Positions 7,719 to 13,453 of a DNA stretch of 13,453 bases are shown piece by piece (within the stretch, counting starts at the first letter, position 1; each line of letters opens with the position of its first letter). The position numbers were made by a program, and so were the translations under genes. Under the pieces are notes generated by a model that saw only the letters and a program-made list of their open reading frames with translations, did not search any database and had not been told where the DNA came from. Origin of the DNA: Promethearchaeota archaeon (GTDB lineage: Archaea; Asgardarchaeota; Lokiarchaeia; Sigynarchaeales; SOKP01); NCBI GenBank assembly GCA_019057975.1, contig JAHLWJ010000110.1, positions 1-13,453 of the forward strand. The letters run 5' to 3'.

Positions 7719-7739
7719 CTATTTTTATAATCTTTTTAT

Positions 7740-7753
7740 GAAAACTTTATAAG
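7740..7753 (+). promoter_or_regulatory. BRE/TATA promoter of the RNase III-like/DUF99 operon
   Basis: An A-rich BRE-like stretch (GAAAA) runs into a TATA-like TTTATAAG at 7746-7753. The TATA centre is about 28 nt before ATG 7777. This spacing predicts a leaderless or nearly leaderless transcript, consistent with the absence of a Shine-Dalgarno sequence before this gene. Confidence 0.55.
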
Positions 7754-7776
7754 AAGCCATAATTCAACTTATCTTA

Positions 7777-8229
7777 ATGGATTATGAGTTTTTAATTAGA
7801 GATCTAGACCTGAATAAATCCCAAAAAGCGATAGGGACAGATAAAGGGTTAGCAAAAATAGGAGATGGAATTGTAAATCTCACTTATTCCGTGGCAAAAT
7901 CGATATATTTAACTAAAAACAGTCCAAATAACAAAATTTTAAGAACTGGAGTAAAAGTTAATAAAAAAATTTTAGCTAACGCGTTGAAAAATGCCAACAT
8001 GAAGAACTTCGCAAAAACTCGAGCTGATGCCCATGATCTTGCTGATACAGCTGAAGCCTTAGTCGCCTATGTCTGGCTCAGCAAAAAAATTTCTTTATAT
8101 GAAATAATTAACTATTTATCAGAGAATTTAAGGGGGGATTTAAATATTAGGAATGAAGAGATAAAGAGTGCCATAGAAGCTTTTACTAATCTTTTCAATT
8201 ATATTAAGGAACTTTTACCTAAGAAATAA
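7777..8229 (+). CDS. RNase III-like family protein (archaeal, single domain)
   Basis: This 150-aa protein resembles the archaeal 'ribonuclease III family' (Pfam Ribonucleas_3_2), stand-alone RNase III-type folds without a dsRNA-binding domain. The evidence is the pair of signature blocks. GLAKIGDGIVN at 24-34 matches the RNase III LGDAVL block, with D30. HDLADTAEALVAYVW at 86-100 matches the second acidic block, with D90 and E93. The first glutamate of classical RNase III (about 7 residues before D30) is replaced by lysine (K23), so catalysis may differ or be absent. It may act on structured RNA as a dimer; the substrate is unknown. ATG 7777 lies 28 nt after a TATA-like element. The DUF99 gene starts 4 bp after its stop, so the two are very likely co-transcribed. 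Confidence 0.82.
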   Translation: MDYEFLIRDLDLNKSQKAIGTDKGLAKIGDGIVNLTYSVAKSIYLTKNSPNNKILRTGVKVNKKILANALKNANMKNFAKTRADAHDLADTAEALVAYVWLSKKISLYEIINYLSENLRGDLNIRNEEIKSAIEAFTNLFNYIKELLPKK

Positions 8230-8233
8230 TAAT

Positions 8234-8794
8234 ATGAAAGATAATCCCATTACTATTGGAATAGATGATTCAACCTTTGATTTAAAATCTGGACTTAAGA
8301 CAACTCAACTGATTGGAGTTGTATGCCAAGGTACTAGGCTGGTAAATGTAATAAGAACAGAAATTAATATTGATGGAAATAATGCAACTGAAAAAATAAT
8401 TGAACTTGTACAGCAAAATGAGAAACATATCCAATATGTACTTACTCATACAATAACATTTGGAGGTTTCAATATCGCTAACCTTGATAAAATTTACAAT
8501 GAATTGAAAAAACCTATAATTGCATTTAATGATCAAAAAGTTAATCTCGATTCTGCTATCAATGCTCTAATTAAAAAATTTCCAGAAGATTATAGAGAAA
8601 AAATCAATTACATAATAAGCGCTGGAAATCTATACAAAACTAGCATTCAAACTGCTGGTGGAATCTCAAGTCTTTATTTTCATTTAAAAGGTATAGAAAT
8701 TTCTGAAGTAGAATTATTAATACAAAAGAGTACAATTGATTCTAAATTACCAGAGTGTCTTCGTCTAGCACATTTAATTGGAAAATTGTTCTAA
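8234..8794 (+). CDS. DUF99 family protein (endonuclease V-like fold)
   Basis: DUF99 (UPF0215) proteins are distant homologues of endonuclease V, with an RNase H-like fold. Some members have been described as a deoxyuridine endonuclease; I recall this rather than derive it. The 186-aa protein has the family order: IGIDDS at 8-13, LIGVV at 26-30, NIDGNNATE at 45-53, ITFGGFNIAN at 74-83, and PECLRLAHLIGK near the C-terminus, the most diagnostic block. Before ITFGGFN the family usually reads Leu-Asp-Gly, but here it is Thr-His-Thr (71-73), so a residue expected in the active site is missing. It starts 4 bp after the RNase III-like gene and ends 8 bp from the convergent GTPase gene. A repair role is inferred only. 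Confidence 0.85.
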   Translation: MKDNPITIGIDDSTFDLKSGLKTTQLIGVVCQGTRLVNVIRTEINIDGNNATEKIIELVQQNEKHIQYVLTHTITFGGFNIANLDKIYNELKKPIIAFNDQKVNLDSAINALIKKFPEDYREKINYIISAGNLYKTSIQTAGGISSLYFHLKGIEISEVELLIQKSTIDSKLPECLRLAHLIGKLF

Positions 8795-8802
8795 TTATTA
8801 AT

Positions 8803-9285
8803 TCATTTGTTACTATCAATTTCGTATTCTAAAATACGCTTAATTCTTCCGCGTAGATCTACTCTTATCGCAGACATTCCATAAGTGGGGATACCTAATT
8901 TTTCTTCAACTTGTTCAGCACTTAAAGCACCAGGAAGATCTTGCTTGTTTGCTATCGCAATTATTTTTGAACCTATATAACGTGAAAACTTTCTATAGAT
9001 TTCTTTTGTCTTTTCGATACTATCTTCAGTAGAGTCGCATACTAGTATTGCTAATCCCGCTCCTTTCAAAAAATCTTGCCACATGAATTTAAAACGTTCT
9101 TGACCCCCAAAGTCCCAGATATTAACCTTGCTTCCACTTAAAACAGAATCTTCTATTTCTAATCCCACAGTTGGGTTTGTCTCCTTTGAAATTTTCCTTC
9201 CTTGAAGTAATGATAACAAAGAAGATTTTCCAACCCCACTTTGCCCTACAAAACATATTTTTGCTTTTGTCGTGTGAACTTCCAA
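8803..9285 (-). CDS. Arf/Ras-like small GTPase
   Basis: This is a single-domain GTPase of 160 aa with all five G motifs: GQSGVGKS at 14-21, T39 in NPTVG, WDFGGQ at 57-62, NKQD at 113-116 and SA at 138-139. WDxGGQ and NKQD are typical of the Arf/Arl/SR-beta side, while GKSS instead of the Arf GKT is Ras-like. There is no glycine at position 2, no amphipathic N-terminal helix and no C-terminal prenylation cysteine, so membrane attachment must be indirect or absent. Such GTPases are expanded in Asgard archaea and may act in signalling or membrane processes; no effector is visible here. The start is TTG 9285, directly after a TGA. A GAAGGT sits just upstream, and no ATG is available near the domain start. 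The EF1A gene lies 204 bp upstream on the same strand. Confidence 0.92.
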   Translation of the reverse strand: MEVHTTKAKICFVGQSGVGKSSLLSLLQGRKISKETNPTVGLEIEDSVLSGSKVNIWDFGGQERFKFMWQDFLKGAGLAILVCDSTEDSIEKTKEIYRKFSRYIGSKIIAIANKQDLPGALSAEQVEEKLGIPTYGMSAIRVDLRGRIKRILEYEIDSNK

Positions 9286-9288
9286 TCA

Positions 9289-9294
9289 ACCTTC
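9289..9294 (-). promoter_or_regulatory. Ribosome binding site-like GAAGGT before the GTPase TTG start
   Basis: On the minus strand GAAGGT followed by TGA precedes TTG 9285. The 3-nt spacing is shorter than ideal, but pairing of the longer GAAGGTTGA with the 16S tail is possible. It supports TTG as the start. Confidence 0.4.
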
Positions 9295-9366
9295 TCTTAT
9301 TAGAATCTTCTTACTAAGAAAAGGTGATTAAAGCATCAAAAATATAAATAATATTCATATAACATG

Positions 9367-9376
9367 GGAATATTCC
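9367..9376. repeat. 10-bp palindrome GGAATATTCC between EF1A and the GTPase gene
   Basis: A perfect dyad with GG/CC ends lies about 85 bp upstream of the GTPase start, within its likely promoter region. A second, shorter dyad (TTCTTA-C-TAAGAA, 9308-9320) is closer to the gene. Either may be a regulator site. Short palindromes are common by chance in AT-rich DNA. Confidence 0.3.
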
Positions 9377-9471
9377 AATATAATCCAAAAATAGAGTAAA
9401 AAAAAATTCAGAATTATACAATAAAATTACAAAAACCTATAGATCAAAATAAGTATAAAATAAAAAAGTTC

Positions 9472-9482
9472 AAAAAAAAAAA
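9472..9482 (-). terminator. Oligo-T terminator of the EF1A gene
   Basis: On the minus strand a run of 11 T begins 7 nt after the EF1A stop codon, with a second run of 6 T a few bases further (9462-9467). This is a strong archaeal intrinsic terminator. It implies that the GTPase gene has its own promoter, for which TATTTATATT at 9341-9350 is a candidate. Confidence 0.65.
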
Positions 9483-9489
9483 GATTTCT

Positions 9490-10797
9490 TTATGCTCCTT
9501 GTGTTCCCGTGTCAATATCCTTTACAATCCCTACCGCGACCGTCCTTCCCATATCCCTTACAGCGAATCGGCCCATCTCAGGAAAGTTTTCATATTTCTC
9601 GAGGCACATTTTCTTGATTGGAGATAACTCAACGATAGCTGCTTCATTTCTTTTCAAAAATTTAGGTGAATCCTCAATTACAGCGCCTGTCTTCTGATCT
9701 AATTTTTTAACTAAACTTGTAAACTTTGCGGCAACTTGGGCTGTGTGGGCATGAACTACTGGTGTATAACCTTGTGCTACAGCAGTTGGATGCCAGATTA
9801 CTATGATTTGTCCTGTCCATTTTCCACTTGGGTTAATTACAGTAGGAGGATCACTAGGATGCCCTAAACAATCTCCCCGGCCTGCATCTTGCAGGGTAAT
9901 TCCACGGATGCTTATACCAACATTATCTCCAGGCTCAGCTTGAGGGATTTCCTCATGATGCATTTCAATAGTTCTAATTTCTCCTTCGAAGCCAGTTGGC
10001 ATGATTATTATTTTATCGCCCTTCTTCAATACACCTGTTTCTACTCGACCTACAGGTACAACACCAGTTCCCTTAATACTATAGGAATCTTGAATCGGAA
10101 GTCTTAAAGGTTTACCAGTTGGTTTCTCGGGAAGTGTAAAGTTATCAATTGCATCAATTAAGGTTGGACCATCATACCATGACAATTTATCGCTCTTTTT
10201 CGAAAGATTCTCCATTGCCATACCACTTGTAGGCACGAAGGGTACATCCTTTACACGAAAACCGATATTTTTTAGAAGATCACCGACAGATTCTTTAACT
10301 TCATTAAACCGATCTTCACTATAATCATAAACATCAGCTTTATTTACCGCAACAACAAGTTGCTTTACACCTAAAGTTTGTGCTAAATATGCATGTTCAC
10401 GTGTTTGTCCATTTGCTGCAATTCCAACCTCCATTTCACCTTTCTTCCCGGAGACGACGAGAATTGCGGCATCGGCCTGACTTGCGCCAGTTATCATGTT
10501 TTTGACGAAATCTGCATGACCTGGTGCATCTATAATAGTAAAGTATCGACTTGGTGTTTCAAACTTACGAAAGGCTAAGTCAATTGTGATTCCACGTTGT
10601 CGTTCTTCTTTTAGCTTGTCAAAAACAAAAGCGTAAGACCAAGAATCTCTATCGTATTCTTTTGCGAGTTTTTCTAACTCACGAGCCTCTCTATCGGTAA
10701 CTGCACCAGTTTCGATAAGAAGCGCCCCCATCATGGTAGATTTGCCATGATCGATATGTCCAATGATGACAAGATTTAAATGTGGTTTGTCTGCCAT
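9490..10797 (-). CDS. tuf: Translation elongation factor 1-alpha (EF1A, EF-Tu orthologue)
   Basis: EF1A delivers aminoacyl-tRNA to the ribosomal A site as a GTP complex. With ATG 10797 it is 435 aa, a normal length. TTG 10806 would add three residues, but MADKPHLNLV matches the family start. The GTPase motifs are GHIDHGKST at 13-21, T71 in GITID, DAPGH at 90-94, NKAD at 152-155 (usually NKMD) and TSG. Domains 2 and 3 follow (about 225 onward), including the HAHTAQV and VRDMGRTVA blocks. Residues about 118-130 contain the longer 'eocyte' insertion (GEMEVGIAANG) before QTREH, as in Crenarchaeota and eukaryotes and unlike the short euryarchaeal form. The upstream TATA and oligo-T downstream suggest a strong single-gene unit. 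The usual partner rpsJ is not next to it. Confidence 0.98.
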   Translation of the reverse strand: MADKPHLNLVIIGHIDHGKSTMMGALLIETGAVTDREARELEKLAKEYDRDSWSYAFVFDKLKEERQRGITIDLAFRKFETPSRYFTIIDAPGHADFVKNMITGASQADAAILVVSGKKGEMEVGIAANGQTREHAYLAQTLGVKQLVVAVNKADVYDYSEDRFNEVKESVGDLLKNIGFRVKDVPFVPTSGMAMENLSKKSDKLSWYDGPTLIDAIDNFTLPEKPTGKPLRLPIQDSYSIKGTGVVPVGRVETGVLKKGDKIIIMPTGFEGEIRTIEMHHEEIPQAEPGDNVGISIRGITLQDAGRGDCLGHPSDPPTVINPSGKWTGQIIVIWHPTAVAQGYTPVVHAHTAQVAAKFTSLVKKLDQKTGAVIEDSPKFLKRNEAAIVELSPIKKMCLEKYENFPEMGRFAVRDMGRTVAVGIVKDIDTGTQGA

Positions 10798-10897
10798 TTT
10801 AATCAATTTCCTCTATTAATTATGATCTAATTCTTTTAATTTTAAATTTCTAAATTAAATTAATTTTCATTAGATGTTATTTTTTAATGTTGTTGAG

Positions 10898-10910
10898 CTT
10901 ATATTTTTTT
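10898..10910 (-). promoter_or_regulatory. Candidate BRE/TATA of the EF1A gene
   Basis: On the minus strand AAAAAAATATAAG forms a good A-rich BRE plus TATA, about 105 nt upstream of ATG 10797, implying a leader near 80 nt. A GAGG at 10810-10813 may be the Shine-Dalgarno, with a rather long 12-nt spacer. The 296-bp gap 10807-11102 holds otherwise only AT-rich sequence and the divergent aIF2-alpha promoter; I see no RNA gene in it. Confidence 0.4.
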
Positions 10911-11102
10911 CTATATTCTATTAAATTTAAGGTCTTTTTCATCTCATAATTTAATTCTTATACAAATACCAAACTCAAATAAGTTTTTTTTAATATTATT
11001 TTTAATTTCCAAGTGAATAAGATAATAAAAATAAAAAACTATAGATCGTTAAATAAGGTAATCAAAAAAAAAAATAAGGATAAACAATAGTTAATTAATA
11101 TT

Positions 11103-11924
11103 ATGGTAAAAAGTAGAGCAAAATTTCCAAAGGATGGGGAGTTTGTCATAGCAAAGGTTACTGAAGTTCAACATCAATATGTCTACGTTGATCTGATTGA
11201 CTATGAAGGCTTACGTTCTGAGGAAACAGCAAGAGGAATGATACATATATCAGAGATAAGCTCTAGGTGGATTAAGAATATAAGAAATTTTGTTCGAATT
11301 GGCCAGAGAATAGTATTACGTGTATTGCGCGTTGATCCAGAAAAGGGTCATGTCGATATGTCATTAAGGAGAGTAAATTCAGCTCAGAAAGAGATTAGGC
11401 TAAAAGAATGGAAATATGCAGTGAAATATGAGAATTTATTGCAATTCCTTACAGAAACTGAAGGAGTTAACATGAATCTTGATGAGGCTTATGAATTAAT
11501 TGGATTTCCTGTCTTAGAGTATTTTGATACTTATCAGGAGGCTATAGAGAATCTGAAGGAACATGGAAAAGAAGTTTTGAGCAATTTAGAAGGAGTTACG
11601 GATGAAATAGTAACTGTGTTATTAAAAATAGTAGATGAGAATGTAGAAATTTCAACAGTAAGTATATCTGGGAAAGTTAAGCTATCATTTAATTCAGAAA
11701 ATGGAATAGAGCAAATTAAAGAATCATTAATTGAAGCCTCAAAAGTCATTGACTCAGAGTTAACTCGCAGTATTACGATTAATTATTTAGCTGCACCATT
11801 TTACCGATTAGAAGTTATAACAAAAGACTATTTAGACGCAGAAAATATATTATCTGATGCTTTAGATATTATTGAACAAAAAACAGGTCAGTATAATGGT
11901 ACATTTGAATTCATAAGAGACTAG
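11103..11924 (+). CDS. eif2a: Translation initiation factor 2 subunit alpha (aIF2-alpha)
   Basis: This subunit of the aIF2 heterotrimer helps bind initiator Met-tRNA to the small ribosomal subunit. The 273-aa protein has the expected three parts: an S1/OB domain at about 10-85 (EFVIAKVTEV, then RGMIHISEIS and GHVDMSLRRV), a helical domain at about 90-175, and a C-terminal alpha/beta domain that binds the gamma subunit. S53 in ISEIS-SRW-IKNI aligns with the eukaryotic eIF2-alpha serine that stress kinases phosphorylate (SELS-RRR-IRSI), but the basic triplet after it is SRW instead of RRR. ATG 11103 is the natural start; no Shine-Dalgarno is seen. nop10 follows after 28 bp, a linkage common in archaea. 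Confidence 0.96.
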   Translation: MVKSRAKFPKDGEFVIAKVTEVQHQYVYVDLIDYEGLRSEETARGMIHISEISSRWIKNIRNFVRIGQRIVLRVLRVDPEKGHVDMSLRRVNSAQKEIRLKEWKYAVKYENLLQFLTETEGVNMNLDEAYELIGFPVLEYFDTYQEAIENLKEHGKEVLSNLEGVTDEIVTVLLKIVDENVEISTVSISGKVKLSFNSENGIEQIKESLIEASKVIDSELTRSITINYLAAPFYRLEVITKDYLDAENILSDALDIIEQKTGQYNGTFEFIRD

Positions 11925-11952
11925 ATCCTAAATTAATATATTTGACTATCCT

Positions 11953-12138
11953 ATGACAAAATATTTACAGAAGTGTAGTAGCTGTAAGAAATACGGTTTA
12001 GCAAACCCTAATTCAAAGTGTCGTTATTGTAAGGGTCAGTTGGTAAATCCAAGACCTCCAAGATTTTCTTTAATAGATAAATATGGTAAATATCGATTAC
12101 AGTATTTTAAAGAAGAATTTGAAAAGAAATTTAACTGA
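11953..12138 (+). CDS. nop10: H/ACA ribonucleoprotein protein Nop10
   Basis: Nop10 is the small zinc-binding scaffold in H/ACA guide RNPs, where it supports Cbf5 during RNA-guided pseudouridylation of rRNA. The 61-aa protein has four cysteines (C8, C11, C23, C26) followed by the family block PPRFS and KYGKYR. The gap between the two Cys pairs is a few residues longer than in the archaeal members I remember. It lies 28 bp after aIF2-alpha and is probably co-transcribed. Its stop is 3 bp from the stop of the convergent GINS gene. Confidence 0.95.
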   Translation: MTKYLQKCSSCKKYGLANPNSKCRYCKGQLVNPRPPRFSLIDKYGKYRLQYFKEEFEKKFN

Positions 12139-12141
12139 TTA

Positions 12142-12810
12142 TTAAGGGATTTCTATTTTTTCTGCAAATTTTTCTAATACAAGGATAACAGCATTTTGAG
12201 AGGGAATATAAGCAATGTCCTCCTCTTCGAATGGCCCATAATTAATAAGATCAATTCCTACTAATGGTGGTGTTTTCTTTATAAATCTTAATATGGTAAA
12301 ATCTACTTGTTCTGTCTTTTGTTCATTGACTATTTCAGATATAATAGATTCTTTTTCTTTTAAGGATAATTCTGATTGTGCAATTTCTGGTTCTATTTCA
12401 ACTTTAGATTCAATGATTTCTTCAGTTTTTAATTTTTCTCCTCCTTCAAAAATCGAAATAGCTTTTACTTTTTTATATCCTTTAATTGAACTTACTAAAT
12501 TTTGGTAAAGTAATTTTTCAGCTTCAATAACATTACCAATATTAATTTCTTTAAGAGCAAGAGCGGTGTTGATAATTTTAAGCTCTCTCACCCTTAAAAG
12601 ATCTTCGTATAAATAGTTAATATTTTTTTTATAAGATTCAAATACTTGGAATTTAATGTTATCAGTTTTATTTTCTTGAAGATTATCAATAGAATTTAAA
12701 AGTTGATTATATTTATCAAAAAGTTTCTGATTTAATTTAGTTAAATCTACTTGTTGGAATTCATTAAGCCAATGCTGATAAAGATTCTCATAATCTCTTT
12801 TTAAATCCAT
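12142..12810 (-). CDS. gins15: Archaeal GINS subunit, Gins51/Gins15-type (Sld5/Psf1 family)
   Basis: GINS joins MCM and Cdc45/GAN (RecJ-like) in the replicative helicase complex. The 222-aa protein has the A-B domain order of Gins51: a helical A domain at about 1-115 with the RVRELKII motif (73-80) matching the RxRERKI of Sld5-type proteins, an acidic, probably flexible linker at about 120-168, and a C-terminal B domain at about 170-222 containing RFIKKTPPLVGID, YGPF at 191-194 and EEDIAYIP. Identification rests mainly on these two blocks, since overall identity in the family is low. It is downstream of priS, with a 61-bp gap on the same strand, the usual archaeal pairing. ATG 12810 follows that gap directly. 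Confidence 0.85.
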   Translation of the reverse strand: MDLKRDYENLYQHWLNEFQQVDLTKLNQKLFDKYNQLLNSIDNLQENKTDNIKFQVFESYKKNINYLYEDLLRVRELKIINTALALKEINIGNVIEAEKLLYQNLVSSIKGYKKVKAISIFEGGEKLKTEEIIESKVEIEPEIAQSELSLKEKESIISEIVNEQKTEQVDFTILRFIKKTPPLVGIDLINYGPFEEEDIAYIPSQNAVILVLEKFAEKIEIP

Positions 12811-12871
12811 TAATATCGAAACTTTTCACTTTAATATACTAAACTAGTGTTCATGTAAATAAATTTTTAAC

Positions 12872-13453
12872 TTATATGGTTTTTACTACTTCTTTGCATA
12901 AAAGGAATATAGCAATATGATGAGGGACTTCGATTATTTCACCTTTATTATAAGGCCCATAAGTTTTCCCTTTGATTTTTGTGGCAGGTACTTGTGCCTC
13001 TAATACTTCCAATTTCTGAGTAGTTTGCACCTTGCTTTCAAAAACAATTGGATCTAGTTTTTCCTTGACCTCATCTAAAGGATTAAAATCATCAAGCTCA
13101 TCAGGATTTAGTTCTTGGACTTTAAACCCAGTCTTTCCATGTAAAGATCCGGGATATCTTATTAGTCTATGGATATCAATTGTTACTGGAGTATCAATCT
13201 CAACTCCAATTTCATGAATTATCCCTGTGAAAAACTTTCTCCAATTAGCCATTCCAAAACCCTCAATTGAGGGTAATATAAAGTATTTATTACTAGCAAT
13301 CTTATCAATAAAATCTTGTTTAGAATTTAGAAAGCTCTTAATGTAATTTTCGCTAAAATCGAATTTTTCTTTTTCAGATAACAATTCTTGAACTTCTAAA
13401 TTAGGTTTTTTTAGTATTTCATAAGTTTTTCTAATAATCTTTTTTGCCCACCC
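12872..13453 (-). CDS. priS: DNA primase small (catalytic) subunit PriS, N-terminus outside window
   Basis: PriS synthesises RNA/DNA primers at replication forks together with PriL. Only the C-terminal 193 codons lie in the window; the frame is open through position 13453, so an apparent TTG start at 13384 is not the real one. The diagnostic block is DTPVTIDIHRLIR followed by GSLHGKTG (about 13199-13127): its second Asp (codon 13175-13177) is probably the third catalytic Asp, and the His-x-Lys binds the nucleotide phosphates. The DxD metal pair lies upstream, outside the window. After an acidic linker, the last 30 residues carry YGPYNKGEIIEVP, which resembles the B domain of the adjacent GINS gene. 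GINS follows on the same strand, supporting a replication operon. Confidence 0.93.
   Translation of the reverse strand, partial: GWAKKIIRKTYEILKKPNLEVQELLSEKEKFDFSENYIKSFLNSKQDFIDKIASNKYFILPSIEGFGMANWRKFFTGIIHEIGVEIDTPVTIDIHRLIRYPGSLHGKTGFKVQELNPDELDDFNPLDEVKEKLDPIVFESKVQTTQKLEVLEAQVPATKIKGKTYGPYNKGEIIEVPHHIAIFLLCKEVVKTI

Noticed and set aside
9889..10107. 72-codon plus-strand reading frame
   Set aside because: It is antisense to the well-supported EF1A gene and shows no protein character.
10807..11102. RNA gene in the EF1A/aIF2-alpha gap
   Set aside because: No tRNA-like, C/D box or H/ACA pattern was found; the gap is nearly all A+T and is explained by two divergent promoters.
13032..13217. 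Ser-rich 61-codon plus-strand reading frame
   Set aside because: It is antisense to PriS; serine richness comes from the acidic linker read backwards.
12872..13384. A complete 170-aa protein starting at TTG 13384
   Set aside because: The frame stays open to the window edge and the product is the C-terminal part of the longer PriS, so this is a partial gene.
1..13453. CRISPR array, transposon, integrase or defence system
   Set aside because: No spaced repeats, transposase, recombinase or defence-protein motifs were seen; nearly every frame is explained by housekeeping genes.

Overview
The window is AT-rich archaeal chromosomal DNA packed with information-processing genes. The protein set points to an Asgard archaeon, possibly Lokiarchaeia-like. 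The evidence is an Arf-type small GTPase, an STT3 oligosaccharyltransferase with eukaryote-like motif neighbourhoods, EF1A with the eocyte-type insertion, and archaeal RfcS, Csl4, Rpo11, aIF2-alpha, Nop10, GINS and PriS. The lineage is inferred from protein character and base composition. No rRNA or tRNA gene, CRISPR array, transposon or integrase was seen.

Layout, left to right. The left edge holds a long STT3/AglB gene on the minus strand, cut off at its C-terminus. A divergent intergenic region with a 10-bp inverted repeat separates it from the pseudouridine synthase gene truA (+). The 3' end of truA overlaps that of rfcS (-), which encodes the clamp-loader small subunit. Enolase (+) follows, then a convergent METTL5-like rRNA methyltransferase (-). 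Next is a plus-strand run: exosome subunit Csl4, a 72-aa protein of unknown function, RNA polymerase subunit Rpo11/RpoL with an acidic N-terminal tail, an RNase III-like protein, and a DUF99 (endonuclease V-like) protein. Facing these on the minus strand are EF1A and, 204 bp downstream of it, an Arf/Ras-like GTPase. The right end pairs aIF2-alpha and Nop10 (+) with convergent GINS and PriS (-). PriS runs off the right edge, so its N-terminus is missing.

Functionally, most of the window is translation and RNA metabolism (TruA, METTL5-like, Csl4, Nop10, EF1A, aIF2-alpha), replication (RfcS, GINS, PriS) and transcription (Rpo11). Enolase is the only metabolic enzyme, and STT3 is the only membrane and cell-surface gene. 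The aIF2-alpha/Nop10 and GINS/PriS neighbourhood and the Csl4/Rpo11 neighbourhood are arrangements known from other archaea.

No undescribed multi-gene system stands out. The most interesting signals are small. PriS and GINS, encoded next to each other, end in a similar domain. STT3 has a cluster of overlapping sequons just after WWDYG. Rpo11 carries a very acidic tail. The GTPase mixes Ras-like and Arf-like motifs. The DUF99 protein lacks an expected Asp-Gly. An unrecognised small protein sits between Csl4 and Rpo11.
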